From Rubrivivax albus (GTDB lineage Bacteria; Pseudomonadota; Gammaproteobacteria; Burkholderiales; Burkholderiaceae_C), in NCBI RefSeq assembly GCF_004016515.1, contig NZ_SACT01000002.1, positions 558,001-622,000 on the forward strand: 64,000 bases of DNA. The letters run 5' to 3'. This document shows positions 19,449 to 28,937 of this stretch, one piece after another (position 1 is the stretch's first letter; every line of letters begins with the position of its first letter). Under the pieces are notes generated by a model. The model searched no databases. It saw nothing but the letters and a program-made list of their open reading frames with translations, and had not been told where the DNA came from. The position numbers and the translations under genes are program-made.

Positions 19449-20447
19449 ATGTTTCGCACCCCGCATGTTCTCACGCTGGTCGCCGCGCTCCTGGGCGGCG
19501 CTGCGCTGGCGCCTGCTGCGGCCCAGACCCTGGGCACCGGCTTCACCGACGACTACAGCGTCACCAACCTCGGCTCGGTGGCCGGCCTGCCCAGCAACTA
19601 CGGCGGGCTGACCTTCCTGGACAGCGACACGATCCTGATCGGCGGCTCGGCCAACAACGCCAGCGGCAGCCTCTACACCATCGACGTGGTGCGCGACACC
19701 GAAGGCGCCATCACCGGCTTCAGCGGCACCGCCCAGCGTTACGGCGGGCCCGGCGGCACGGTGGGCGAGTACAACGACGGCGGCGTGACCTTCGGGCCCG
19801 GCGGCGTGCTGTTCACCGCCCGCTGGCCGATCAACGGTCTTGGCCAGACGCTGCCCGGCAGCATCGACGAGGACAAGATCATCGAACTGGCGCCGCTGGG
19901 CGTGGCCAGTTCGCTGGCGGCGATCAACTTCGTGCCGGCCGGCTTCGGCGGCGCGGGGCAGATCAAGCTGGTGTCCTGGAGCGGTGGCCAGTGGTACAGC
20001 GCCGGCCTGAGCCCCGACGGCAACGGCACCTACGACCTCGTCGGCCTAGCGGCCGTGGACCTGGATCTCTTGGCCGGCGGCGTGCAGAACGTGCCCGGCG
20101 GGCCGGAAGGTTTCGTCTACATCGCCGCCGGCAACGCCGGCTTCGCGGCCAACAGCATGCTGATCTCGGAGTACTCCGCCGGCATGGTCGGGGCCTACGA
20201 GGTCGACGCGCAGGGCAACCCGCTGGTGGCCACGCGGCGCACCTTCATCAGCGGCCTCACGGGCGCCGAAGGTGCGGCCATCGACCCGCTGACCGGCGAC
20301 TTCCTGTTCTCCACCTTCGGTGGCGGAAGCCGCATCGTGCGCGTGTCGGGCTTCATCGCCCCGCCGCCGATCCCGGAACCGGGCACCTGGGCGCTGATGG
20401 TGGCCGGCCTGGCGGCCGTGGGCTGGCGGGCGCGCCACCGAGGCTGA
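19449..20447 (+). CDS. PEP-CTERM protein with beta-propeller-like body
   Basis: 332 residues. Signal peptide 1-26 (cleavage after AAA-Q). The body has repeated short motifs of the kind 'GGLTFLDSDTILIGG', 'GGVTFGPGGVLFTA', 'EGFVYIAAGN' and 'AAIDPLTGDFLFSTFGG', spaced like the blades of a beta-propeller. C-terminal IPEPGTWALM, hydrophobic helix, RARHRG is the exosortase signal. GGAGG stands 6 bases before the ATG. It is divergent from the RlmL-like gene and convergent with rpoN. I searched the 80 bases upstream for a -24/-12 element and did not find one. Confidence 0.82.
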   Translation: MFRTPHVLTLVAALLGGAALAPAAAQTLGTGFTDDYSVTNLGSVAGLPSNYGGLTFLDSDTILIGGSANNASGSLYTIDVVRDTEGAITGFSGTAQRYGGPGGTVGEYNDGGVTFGPGGVLFTARWPINGLGQTLPGSIDEDKIIELAPLGVASSLAAINFVPAGFGGAGQIKLVSWSGGQWYSAGLSPDGNGTYDLVGLAAVDLDLLAGGVQNVPGGPEGFVYIAAGNAGFAANSMLISEYSAGMVGAYEVDAQGNPLVATRRTFISGLTGAEGAAIDPLTGDFLFSTFGGGSRIVRVSGFIAPPPIPEPGTWALMVAGLAAVGWRARHRG

Positions 20448-20483
20448 AGGCCGGCCGAGCGGGGCGCAAGCGCGCCGCCCTGT

Positions 20484-21998
20484 TCAGAGCGCCTTGCGCA
20501 GCGAGGCCGGCGCGATCTTCAGCGCCTCGCGGTACTTGGCCACCGTGCGCCGCGCCACCTGGATGCCCTGCTCCTCGAGCATGGTGCTGAGCTGGCTGTC
20601 CGACAGAGGCTTGGCCGGGTCCTCGGCGTCCACCAGCTGCTGGATCAGCGCCCGCACCGCGGTGCTGCTGGCGTTGCCGCCGGCCTCGGTGTTCAGGCTG
20701 CTGCCAAAGAAATACTTCAGCTCGAAGGTGCCGTGCGGCGTGGCCATGTACTTGGCCGTGGTCACGCGCGAGATCGTGCTCTCGTGCAGGCCCAGCTCGT
20801 CAGCGATCTCGCGCAGCACCAGCGGCTTCATCGCGATGGCGCCGTGGGTGAAGAAGTTACGCTGGCGGTCGACGATGGCCTTGCTCACACGCAGGATGGT
20901 GTCGAAGCGCTGCTGAATGTTCTTCATGAACCAGCGCGCCTCCTGCAGCCGCCCGCTCATGCCGCCGCCACCGCCGCGCTGACCGCGCATGGCCTGGGCG
21001 TAGAGGTCGTTGATGCGCAGCTTGGGCATCACGTCCGGGTTCAGCGCCACCTTCAGGCCGCGGCCGCTGCGGCTGACGATGACGTCGGGCACGATGACGT
21101 TGGATTCGGCTTCGGAGAATGGCCGCCCCGGCTTGGGCTCGCAGCCGCGGATCAGCGCCTGGGCGTCGCGGATCAGGTCCTCGTCGGCGCCGGTGGCGGC
21201 CACCAGGCGCTTGATGTCCTTGCGTGCCAGCAGTTCCAGGTGGTCGCGTGCGATGGCCATGGCCACCTCGCGCGCTGCGCCCGGCTCGCGCGTGCGCAGC
21301 TGCAGCAGCACGCATTCGGCCAGCGACCGTGCCCCCACCCCGGTGGGCTCCAGGCTCTGCAGCCAGCGCAGCGCGCAGCGCAGACGGTCCTGCAGGTCCT
21401 CGCGCGCCTCATCGCCGGTGATGTCCAGCATCTCGGCCAGGCGTTCGGCGATCTCGTCCAGCGGGTCGGCCAGGTAGCCGTCGCCGTCCAGCGAGTCGAT
21501 CAGGACCTCAAGCGCGGCCGCATCCTCGGGCGACAGGCGCAGGCCCAGGGCCTGGCGGCGCAGGTGGTCGGCCAGGCTGCCGGCGCCGGCGCCGCGTTCG
21601 CGGCCCTCCATCTCGTCGTCCTCGCCCTGGCCGCCGCCGGCCGAGGGCACCTCGGAGATGCCGTCGAAGTCGTCGCGCTCGGTGCCGTTCTCCCAGTCTT
21701 CGCGCTCGGTGGTGCCGAACTCGCCAGCGCCGATCTCCGCCACCGGCGCCTCGGTATCGCCGCCGCCGGACAGCTCCGCGCTGTCGTCGCGCTCGGTCTG
21801 CTGCGAGCGCTCGGCCGGCGGTGCGTCGAAGGCCGAACCGCCTTCTTCCTCGGTGTCGAGGAAGGGGTTCTGCTCGAGCATCTGCTCGACTTCCTGGTGC
21901 AGTTCCAGCGTCGAGAGCTGCAGCAGGCGGATCGACTGCTGCAGCTGGGGCGTGAGCGCCAGATGCTGGCTGAGGCGGACCTGCAGGGACGGCTTCAT
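20484..21998 (-). CDS. rpoN: RNA polymerase sigma-54 factor RpoN
   Basis: 504 residues. Region I (MKPSLQVRLSQHLALTPQLQQSIRLL... up to residue ~50) is the activator-responsive Gln/Leu-rich segment. Region II is acidic (about 50-135). The core-binding domain follows, then the helix-turn-helix (LHESTISRVTTAKYMATPHG) and the RpoN box ARRTVAKYRE near the end, which reads the -24 element. Length is normal (E. coli 477). It directly follows lptB (11-base gap), the usual lptA-lptB-rpoN order. The usual downstream genes (hibernation factor, ptsN) are absent; a convergent PEP-CTERM gene is there instead. Confidence 0.97.
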   Translation of the reverse strand: MKPSLQVRLSQHLALTPQLQQSIRLLQLSTLELHQEVEQMLEQNPFLDTEEEGGSAFDAPPAERSQQTERDDSAELSGGGDTEAPVAEIGAGEFGTTEREDWENGTERDDFDGISEVPSAGGGQGEDDEMEGRERGAGAGSLADHLRRQALGLRLSPEDAAALEVLIDSLDGDGYLADPLDEIAERLAEMLDITGDEAREDLQDRLRCALRWLQSLEPTGVGARSLAECVLLQLRTREPGAAREVAMAIARDHLELLARKDIKRLVAATGADEDLIRDAQALIRGCEPKPGRPFSEAESNVIVPDVIVSRSGRGLKVALNPDVMPKLRINDLYAQAMRGQRGGGGGMSGRLQEARWFMKNIQQRFDTILRVSKAIVDRQRNFFTHGAIAMKPLVLREIADELGLHESTISRVTTAKYMATPHGTFELKYFFGSSLNTEAGGNASSTAVRALIQQLVDAEDPAKPLSDSQLSTMLEEQGIQVARRTVAKYREALKIAPASLRKAL

Positions 21999-22009
21999 GG
22001 TCGCCAGCC

Positions 22010-22776
<767 letters not shown>

Positions 22777-22780
<4 letters not shown>

Positions 22781-23370
22781 CGGCCGCCGGCCGCCGGCAC
22801 GGCGGCTGGCTTGGAGGCGGCCGCCTCGGGCAGCGGCGTGAGCACCGCTCGCACGCGCCCGCCACTGGCCGCATCGCCGCCGATCACGCTGAACTGCTGC
22901 GCGGCGTCGTCCCAGCGGATCTCGGCGCCGGTGATCTCGTCGGCCACCACACCCGCCCGCAGACGGCGCACGGCGCCGTTGCCGACGAAGCGCAGGGTGC
23001 CGGCGGCCGCGTCGTACTCGATTCGGTCCGCCGAGCCTTCCACCACCTCATCCACCCCGTCACGCTTCTGGCGGTAGGTGGCCGGCTGGCCGGGAGCCCC
23101 GGTGGCCACGGCGTTGCGCGTCCCACCGGCCTGCTCGCGCACCTCGATGCGCTCGGCACGGATGATCATCGTGCCCTGCACGATCTGCACGTTGCCGTTG
23201 AAGACGATCACCTGGCGCTGCAGGTCCAGCACCCCTGGCTTGTCGGCCTCGACGACGATGGGCTGGCGCCGGTCGGCCTTCTCGGCCTGGACCACGGTGA
23301 CGCCGCCCAGCAACAGGGCCGTCAGCAGCGCATGGGGCAGCAGGGGGCGGCAGGAGGACAGGCGGGGCAT
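22777..23370 (-). CDS. lptA: LPS transport periplasmic protein LptA
   Basis: 197 residues with a signal peptide (about 1-29, VVQA-E). The body is an OstA/LptA beta-jelly-roll: [38 protein letters not shown], and a second repeat [24 protein letters not shown]. It forms the periplasmic bridge that carries LPS to LptD. The C-terminal Ala/Pro tail is a variable region. Upstream is not lptC, as usual, but the end of dsbA, so the operon starts here. A sigma-70-type promoter is visible 25-50 bases upstream. Confidence 0.93.
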
Positions 23371-23394
23371 TGTGGCGGCACGAAACTTGCAGGC

Positions 23395-23422
23395 ATTCTA
23401 GCCCCAAGCGCCCTCGCCACAA
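23395..23422 (-). promoter_or_regulatory. Sigma-70-type promoter of lptA-lptB-rpoN
   Basis: Minus strand: TTGTGG (23417-23422), 16-base spacer, TAGAAT (23395-23400). The -10 matches 5 of 6 bases; the -35 only 3 of 6. It stands 24 bases before the lptA ATG. Confidence 0.45.
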
Positions 23423-23463
23423 GGGCCATCGCAGCCGGCGACACGAACGACCCGCGGTCGGCG

Positions 23464-23506
23464 TGACCGGCGCCACGGGTGGCGCCGCGCCACGCCGCGC
23501 CGGTCA
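23464..23506 (-). terminator. Nested hairpin at the end of dsbA
   Basis: Outer stem TGACCGGCG/CGCCGGTCA (23464-23472 with 23498-23506) includes the dsbA stop codon; an inner perfect stem GGCGCCA/TGGCGCC with a CGGG loop (23469-23486) is an alternative fold. It lies between dsbA and the lptA promoter and would end the argS-SPOR-dsbA message. No T-run follows. Confidence 0.45.
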
Positions 23507-24142
23507 GCGCACCTGCTGGATCAGGTAGTCGGTGACGCGCAGGGCACCGGCGTGACCACCGGCACGGCCCGCCCCAGTATAGAAGCGGCCCTGGATGCCC
23601 ATCGCCGGCGTACCGTCGATCTTGTACGCGTCGGACAGCTGCCGCGCACGGTTGGCCTTGGTGTTCACCGAAAAGCCGCGGAAGGCGTCACTGAACTTCT
23701 TGGCATCGCCACCGTTGGCGGCGACGAACTGGGCATAGGCCTGCTCTGACAGCAGTTGGCGGCCCTGGACGAAGATGGCGGCGAAGACGCGCGAATGCAG
23801 GGCGTCGAGCATGCCGATCTCCTCCATCGCATAGAAGGCCTTCTGGGCGATCTGGTGGCGGGCCGTGAAGCCCACCGGCACGCGGCGGAACTCCACGTCG
23901 GCCGGCAGGCGCTTGACCCAGGCCTCGAGCAACGGCTCGAAGTCGTTGCAGTGGCGGCACTCGTACCAGAAGAACTCGATGACCTCCACCTTCTTGCCCG
24001 GGGGCAGGCTCACGGGCACGGGCTGGGACAGCTTGACGTAGTCCCGCCCCTCGACCGGGGCACCCTGCGCATGCGCGGCACCGCCGGCGGTCAAGGTCAG
24101 GCTGCCGGCCACCAGGGCCTGGGAGAACTCACGTCGCTTCAT
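23504..24142 (-). CDS. dsbA: Periplasmic thiol:disulfide oxidoreductase DsbA
   Basis: 212 residues. The N-terminus MKRREFSQALVAGSLTLTAG looks like a twin-arginine signal (RRxF) with cleavage after AHA. The thioredoxin fold has the active site CRHC at residues 62-65 in FFWYECRHCNDFEP, and the cis-proline in DGTPAMGI. DsbA of most proteobacteria has CPHC; the Arg at the second position is unusual. DsbA oxidises cysteine pairs in exported proteins. Start choice: two ATGs 6 bases apart (24148 and 24142); AAAGG stands 6 bases before the second, so 24142. It follows the SPOR gene at 10 bases, as in other Burkholderiales. Confidence 0.9.
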   Translation of the reverse strand: MKRREFSQALVAGSLTLTAGGAAHAQGAPVEGRDYVKLSQPVPVSLPPGKKVEVIEFFWYECRHCNDFEPLLEAWVKRLPADVEFRRVPVGFTARHQIAQKAFYAMEEIGMLDALHSRVFAAIFVQGRQLLSEQAYAQFVAANGGDAKKFSDAFRGFSVNTKANRARQLSDAYKIDGTPAMGIQGRFYTGAGRAGGHAGALRVTDYLIQQVR

Positions 24143-24152
24143 CGTCATCCTT

Positions 24153-24764
24153 TCAGGGCTTCTGCACGCGCACCAGCTGGCCTTCGATGCCGGCCCCCTG
24201 CAGCCTGAGCAGCAAGGCGTCGGCCTCGGCCTTGGTGTCGAAGGGCCCCAGCCGCACCCGGTAGACGGTGCGCCCGGCCTGCTCTCTTTCGTGCACCTTG
24301 GCCGTGAAGCCCTGCATGGCCAGCGCCGCACGCTGGGCTTCGGCGTCCGGGGCCCGCGTGTAGGCGCCGACCTGGACGAGATACGTGAACGCGGCCGGGG
24401 CCGATCCGGTGGACGGCGCCGGCGCCGTGGGTGCGCCGGACAGGATGGCCGCCGGGTCGCGCGCGGCCGGTGCACTGCCGGCGACGGCCGGCGCGACGGG
24501 CGTCATGGGGGTGGCCACGCTGGGCAGCGGCTGCGGGTTCGGCGCCAGCGGGGCGTTCGGGTCCCAGGTCTTGTTGCGTTCGGCCTCGGCCTTGTCCTGC
24601 TCGGCCGTGCGCTGCGGCAGCTTGTCGACGAAGGGCACCGGCACCTTGGCGATGTAAAGCGCCACGCCCAGCGCCAGCGCCAGGCCGACCAGCAGGCCGA
24701 CGACGAGACCGATGGCAAAGCCGCCGCGGCTGCCGGATTTCGGGGACTTCTTCGCGCGTGCCAT
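24153..24764 (-). CDS. SPOR-domain membrane protein (FtsN-like)
   Basis: 203 residues. Basic cytoplasmic tip ([11 protein letters not shown]), one transmembrane segment (about 15-42), a Pro/Ala-rich periplasmic linker, and a C-terminal SPOR domain (YLVQVGAYTRAPDAEAQRA ... VYRVRLGPFDTKAEADALL). SPOR domains bind denuded peptidoglycan at the division site, and the layout is that of a short FtsN. I leave the symbol open because SPOR proteins of this architecture are not all FtsN. Its start overlaps the argS stop (TGATG), and dsbA follows. Confidence 0.88.
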   Translation of the reverse strand: MARAKKSPKSGSRGGFAIGLVVGLLVGLALALGVALYIAKVPVPFVDKLPQRTAEQDKAEAERNKTWDPNAPLAPNPQPLPSVATPMTPVAPAVAGSAPAARDPAAILSGAPTAPAPSTGSAPAAFTYLVQVGAYTRAPDAEAQRAALAMQGFTAKVHEREQAGRTVYRVRLGPFDTKAEADALLLRLQGAGIEGQLVRVQKP

Positions 24765-26470
24765 CACACCACCTCCGGTTCGCGCGCCATCTGTACGGGT
24801 GCCCCCACGCCCAGCACGCCCAGGCCACTGGCCAGCACCTGGCGCGTGGCCGCCAGCAGCGCCATCCTCGCCGCGGCCAGGCCGGCATCGTCGACCAGGA
24901 AGCGCTCGGCGGCGTACCAGCTGTGGAAGGCCGAGGCCAGGTCGCGCAGCCAGAAGGCCACGTCGTGCGGTGCGTGGTCGGCAGCCGCGCGGGTCAGCAT
25001 CTCCGGGTACTCCGCCAACCTGAGCATCAGTGCGGTCTCGGTGGGCGCCGTCAGCCGTGTCAGGTCGGCCTGCGGCAGCGTGGCTTCGTCGCCGCCCTTC
25101 TGCTGCTGCCACTGGGCGAGCACCGAGCAGATGCGGGCGTGCGCGTACTGCACGTAGAAGACCGGGTTTTCGTCGCTGGCCTTCACGGCGAGGTCGACAT
25201 CGAAGACGAACTCGGTGTCGGCCTTGCGGCTGATGAGGAAGAAGCGCACGGCGTCGCGGCTGGTCCAGTCGATCAGGTCGCGCAGCGTGACGTAGCCGCC
25301 GGCGCGCTTGGAGATCTTGACCTCCTGGCCGCCCTTCATGACGGTGACCATCTTGTGCAGCACGTAGTCGGGCCAGCCCTGCGGGATGCCGGCAGCGGCG
25401 GCCTGCAGGCCGGCACGCACACGGGCAATGGTGCCGTGGTGGTCGCTGCCCTGCACGTTGATGACCTTGGTGAAGCCGCGCTCCCACTTGTGCACGTGGT
25501 AGGCCACGTCGGGCACGAAGTAGGTGTAGGCGCCGTCGGACTTGCGCATCACGCGGTCCTTGTCGTCGCCATAGTCGGTGCTGCGCAGCCACAGCGCACC
25601 GCCGTCCTCGAAGGTCTTGCCGGCCTCCACCAGCCGCTGCACCGTCTGTTCGACGCGGCCGCTGCTGTACAGGCCCGACTCGAGGTAGTAGTGGTCGAAG
25701 CGCACGTCGAAGGCGCGCAGGTCCAGGTCCTGCTCGTGGCGCAGGTAGGCCACGGCGAACTGGCGGATCGCGTCGAGATCGCCAGCATCACCGCTGGCGG
25801 TGTAGGCGCGGTCGTCGGCGTGCACGGTGGCGCGGGCGGCGTAGTCGCGCGCGATCTCGGCGATGTACTCGCCGTTATAGGCCGCCTCGGGCCAGTCGGC
25901 ATCGCCCGGCTTCAGGCCCAGCAGGCGGGCCTGCACGGAGATGGCCAGGTTACCGATCTGCACACCGGCGTCGTTGTAATAGAACTCGCGGTGAACCTGC
26001 CAGCCCTGGGTCTCGAACAACCGGCACAGGCTGTCGCCCAGTGCCGCCTGGCGGCCGTGGCCCACGTGCAGCGGGCCGGTGGGATTGGCGGAGACGAACT
26101 CGACCATCAGCCGCTGGCCGTTGGCCGGCTGACGACCGAAACACTCACCCGCGGCGAGCACCTCGTGCACCACGGCCTGCTTGGCCGCCGGCGCCAGGCG
26201 CAGGTTGACGAAGCCCGGGCCGGCGATCTCCAGCGCCTGCACCCAGCGCTGCACCGCCGGCTGCGCCTGCAGCAGGGCCACGAGCTCGGTGCCGAGCTCG
26301 CGCGGGTTGCGCTTGAGCGCACGCGCCAGGCCCATGGCCGCGGTGATGGCCAGGTCGCCGTGGGCGGCCTGCTTGGGGCTCTCGAAGGCGGCCTTCGGGG
26401 CGGCGCCGGGGGCCAGCTGGTCGAGCGCCGCCTGCAGCGCCTGCAGCAGCTCCTGCTTGGCTTGAATCAT
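24764..26470 (-). CDS. argS: Arginyl-tRNA synthetase ArgS
   Basis: 568-residue class I synthetase that charges tRNA-Arg. N-terminal Arg-S additional domain (1-110), HIGH-type motif [13 protein letters not shown] near residue 130, KMSKS-type motif [21 protein letters not shown] and the alpha-helical anticodon-binding DALR domain at the end. Length is normal. It heads the argS-SPOR-dsbA operon. Instead of a ribosome site, TACAAT stands 7 bases before the ATG, which suggests a leaderless message. Confidence 0.97.
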   Translation of the reverse strand: MIQAKQELLQALQAALDQLAPGAAPKAAFESPKQAAHGDLAITAAMGLARALKRNPRELGTELVALLQAQPAVQRWVQALEIAGPGFVNLRLAPAAKQAVVHEVLAAGECFGRQPANGQRLMVEFVSANPTGPLHVGHGRQAALGDSLCRLFETQGWQVHREFYYNDAGVQIGNLAISVQARLLGLKPGDADWPEAAYNGEYIAEIARDYAARATVHADDRAYTASGDAGDLDAIRQFAVAYLRHEQDLDLRAFDVRFDHYYLESGLYSSGRVEQTVQRLVEAGKTFEDGGALWLRSTDYGDDKDRVMRKSDGAYTYFVPDVAYHVHKWERGFTKVINVQGSDHHGTIARVRAGLQAAAAGIPQGWPDYVLHKMVTVMKGGQEVKISKRAGGYVTLRDLIDWTSRDAVRFFLISRKADTEFVFDVDLAVKASDENPVFYVQYAHARICSVLAQWQQQKGGDEATLPQADLTRLTAPTETALMLRLAEYPEMLTRAAADHAPHDVAFWLRDLASAFHSWYAAERFLVDDAGLAAARMALLAATRQVLASGLGVLGVGAPVQMAREPEVV

Positions 26471-26477
26471 GCTGGCG

Positions 26478-26483
26478 ATTGTA
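26478..26483 (-). promoter_or_regulatory. -10 element of argS
   Basis: TACAAT (5 of 6 to TATAAT) on the minus strand, separated by 7 bases from the argS ATG. The -35 is not clear. Start of transcription at or next to the A of ATG is expected. Confidence 0.5.
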
Positions 26484-26498
26484 GGGTGGGGGTCGCGG

Positions 26499-26518
26499 AG
26501 GGCCGGAAAGCCGGCCCT
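26499..26518. other. Perfect 8-bp hairpin in the argS/kinase divergent interval
   Basis: AGGGCCGG, loop AAAG, CCGGCCCT. It lies upstream of both start codons, 46 bases before the kinase ATG and about 15 bases upstream of the argS -10. Could be a protein-binding palindrome or part of the kinase 5' leader. Confidence 0.45.
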
Positions 26519-26564
26519 ATTCCGGCGACCGTGCAGGGCACCTGCGCCGCATGATCGTCCGACC

Positions 26565-27914
26565 ATGTCTGCCGCCCTGCCTCCCGACGTCCTCACCCAG
26601 CCGCTGCCGGCGCGCATCGGCCCCTACGAGGTGCGGGCGAAGATCGGCGAAGGCGCGACCAGCGAGGTCTTCCTGGCTCGTGACGGCTTCCGCGAGCGGG
26701 ACGTCGCCATCAAGCGCGTGCGCAGCGGGCAGGTGTTCGACTCGCGCGTGGGGCACTTCCAGGCCCACTTCTTTGCCGCCGAGGCGGCCCTGGTCGGCCG
26801 CCTGCAGCACCCGAACGTGGTGCAGATCTACGACGCGGTGCCGTGCACCGACGGCTCCTACCTGGTGATGGAGTACGTGCCCGGCATCACGCTGCGGCGC
26901 TTCTGCCGCGCCGACGCCTTGCTGCCGCTGGCGCAGATCGTGGAAATCGGCTTCAAGTGCGCCAAGGCGCTGGGCTACGTCTTCCGCCAGGGCCTGATCC
27001 ACCGTGACGTGAAGCCCGCCAACATCCTGGCCGTGACCAACGGTGACACCGTGGTCGACGTGAAGATCAGCGACTTCGGCAGCGTCTTCGCGATGGATTC
27101 GGAGCGCACCCAGGTGTACCGGGTGGGCTCGCTGGCCTACATGTCGCCCGAGCAGCTGGACGGCGACACGCTGGACTGCCGGGCCGACATGTACTCGCTG
27201 TCGGCGGTGCTGTACCACCTGATCGCCGGCCGCCCACCGTTCGACGCCACGCAGCAGGCGGCGATCATGCATCAGATCTACAGCGCCGAGCCGCCGCCGC
27301 TGAAGTCTCTGCGCGAGGGCGTCAGCGACGCGCTGCACGACCTGATCCACCGCGGCCTGGCCAAGGACCGCCAGCAGCGCTTCGCCAGCTGGGACGACTA
27401 TGCCCAGGCGCTGTCGGACCTGGTGGCCACGCAGGCCGTGCCGCGCGCGGCAGCCCAGGAGGTGCTGGACTCCGAGCGCTTCAACCTGCTGCGCACGCTG
27501 GACTTCTTCAAGGGCTTCGGCGACGTGGAGCTGTGGGAGGTGGTGCACCGCGCCACCTGGCAGCGCCTGCCGTTCGGCCATGCCATCTACAAGAAGGGCG
27601 ACGAGGGCAACAGCTTCCACATCCTGGCCCAGGGCCAGATCGAGGTCTACCGCGACGGCCAGCGCGTGGCGCAGCTGGGCGTGGGCACGTCCGTCGGCGA
27701 GATGGCCTACCTGGCACCGAGCCCGGCGCTGCGCCAGCACAGCGCCGACATCCTGGTCACCGAGCCGGCCACGACCATCAGCTTCAACCCGGAGGCGATG
27801 GAACATCTGAGCCCGAACACCCGCCACCTGTTCGACGCCGCCTTCATCCACGTGCTGGTGCGGCGGCTGCACGCAGCGCACGAGCAGCTGGCGCATCCGC
27901 GCAGGATCCTCTAG
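26565..27914 (+). CDS. Ser/Thr protein kinase with C-terminal cyclic-nucleotide-binding-like domain
   Basis: 449 residues. Residues ~18-290 are a complete Hanks-type kinase: glycine loop [12 protein letters not shown], Lys in VAIKRV, catalytic [16 protein letters not shown], and the APE-like SPEQLDGD. Residues ~300-430 form a cNMP-binding/Crp-like beta-roll ([43 protein letters not shown]). The combination suggests a soluble kinase whose activity is set by a ligand on the regulatory domain; no transmembrane segment is visible. No phosphatase or FHA protein is adjacent. It stands alone, divergent from argS. Confidence 0.88.
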   Translation: MSAALPPDVLTQPLPARIGPYEVRAKIGEGATSEVFLARDGFRERDVAIKRVRSGQVFDSRVGHFQAHFFAAEAALVGRLQHPNVVQIYDAVPCTDGSYLVMEYVPGITLRRFCRADALLPLAQIVEIGFKCAKALGYVFRQGLIHRDVKPANILAVTNGDTVVDVKISDFGSVFAMDSERTQVYRVGSLAYMSPEQLDGDTLDCRADMYSLSAVLYHLIAGRPPFDATQQAAIMHQIYSAEPPPLKSLREGVSDALHDLIHRGLAKDRQQRFASWDDYAQALSDLVATQAVPRAAAQEVLDSERFNLLRTLDFFKGFGDVELWEVVHRATWQRLPFGHAIYKKGDEGNSFHILAQGQIEVYRDGQRVAQLGVGTSVGEMAYLAPSPALRQHSADILVTEPATTISFNPEAMEHLSPNTRHLFDAAFIHVLVRRLHAAHEQLAHPRRIL

Positions 27915-27923
27915 GTCCTCCGG

Positions 27924-27944
27924 CCGGCGCTGCCGGCGCGCCGG
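27924..27944. terminator. GC-rich inverted repeat between kinase and LysR genes
   Basis: CCGGCG (27924-27929) and CGCCGG (27939-27944) around a 9-base loop, in the 31-base interval between convergent stops. Weak candidate for a two-way terminator. Confidence 0.3.
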
Positions 27945-27945
27945 G

Positions 27946-28854
27946 TCAGGCCGCAGTCCAGTAGGCCGCGTCGCCGTAGTGGTGCTTCAGGAAGTCGATC
28001 CACAGCCGCACCCGCAGCGGAAGGTGGCGCGCATGCGGGAAGACGGCGTAGATGCCGTTGGGCGGCGCGGCGAAATCGGCCAGCACCACCTGCAGCGTGC
28101 CGTCGGCCACTTCCTTCTCGACCTCCCAGGTGCTGCGCCAGGCGATGCCCAGGCCCTGCAGGCACCAGTCGTGCAGCACCTGGCCGTCGCTGCAGTCCAG
28201 CCGGCCGCCAGGGCGCAGGTGGGTCAGCCGGCCGTCCACCGTGAAGGCCCAGCCGCGGGTCTGGCTGGCGTCGGACGACAGCGTCAGGCACTGGTGCCGC
28301 ATCAGGTCGGACGGCGACTTCGGCACCCCGGCGCGCTTCAGGTAGGCCGGTGCCGCCACGCACAGCCGTCGGTTGTCCGCCAGGCGCACGCTGATCAGGC
28401 TGGAATCGGGCAGGTCGCCCACGCGCACGGCGCAGTCGAAGCCCTCGTTGACCATGTCGACCACGCGGTCTGACAGGTTCAGCGACAGGCTCACGTCCGG
28501 GTGCTCGGCCAGGAAGCGAGGCACCAGCGGCGCCACGTGGCGGCGGCCAAAGCCGCCGGGGGCCGTCACACGCAAGTGGCCGCTCGCTTTCACGCCACCG
28601 GCGCTGACGCTGGCTTCGGCGCTGGCCAGGTCGGCCAGCAAGCGCTGGCAGTTCTCCAGGAACGCGCTGCCTTCGTGGGTGAGCGTGATTCGCCGTGTGG
28701 TGCGCACCAGCAGCTTGACGCCCAGGCGGGCTTCCAGCGCGTCGATGCGGCGGCCGATCACCGCGGGTGCCACGCCCTCGGCATGCGCCGCCGCCGTGAG
28801 GCTGCCCTTGGCCGCCACGGCGACGAAGGACTCGATCTGCTTGAGCCGATCCAT
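27946..28854 (-). CDS. LysR-family transcriptional regulator
   Basis: 302 residues. N-terminal winged helix (1-60: MDRLKQIESFVAVAAKGSLTAAA ... RRIDALEARLGVKLLVRTTRRI) and a substrate-binding domain with the CrgA/DsdC-like signature HLRVTAPGGFGRRHVAPLVPRFL. It is divergent from the haloacid dehalogenase gene with 83 bases between starts, the classical LysR arrangement, so that gene (and perhaps malate synthase) is the probable target. The effector is unknown. Start ATG 28854 lies 6 bases after a -10 hexamer. Confidence 0.9.
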   Translation of the reverse strand: MDRLKQIESFVAVAAKGSLTAAAHAEGVAPAVIGRRIDALEARLGVKLLVRTTRRITLTHEGSAFLENCQRLLADLASAEASVSAGGVKASGHLRVTAPGGFGRRHVAPLVPRFLAEHPDVSLSLNLSDRVVDMVNEGFDCAVRVGDLPDSSLISVRLADNRRLCVAAPAYLKRAGVPKSPSDLMRHQCLTLSSDASQTRGWAFTVDGRLTHLRPGGRLDCSDGQVLHDWCLQGLGIAWRSTWEVEKEVADGTLQVVLADFAAPPNGIYAVFPHARHLPLRVRLWIDFLKHHYGDAAYWTAA

Positions 28855-28860
28855 GGCGCG

Positions 28861-28888
28861 ATTATGCGTACTCGACACAAAGATCAAA
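28861..28888 (-). promoter_or_regulatory. Promoter of the LysR gene
   Basis: Minus strand: TTTGAT (28883-28888), 16-base spacer, CATAAT (28861-28866), then 6 bases to the ATG. A leaderless transcript is expected. The surrounding interval is the most AT-rich stretch nearby. Confidence 0.5.
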
Positions 28889-28902
28889 GACGGTATGGGG
28901 AA

Positions 28903-28931
28903 TTAATGTCGATTCAGCGGTGGAATACAGT
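28903..28931 (+). promoter_or_regulatory. Promoter of the L-2-haloacid dehalogenase gene
   Basis: Plus strand: TTAATG (28903-28908), 17-base spacer, TACAGT (28926-28931), then 6 bases to the ATG at 28938. It is back to back with the LysR promoter, so one operator could control both. Confidence 0.45.
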
Positions 28932-28937
28932 GTCGCC

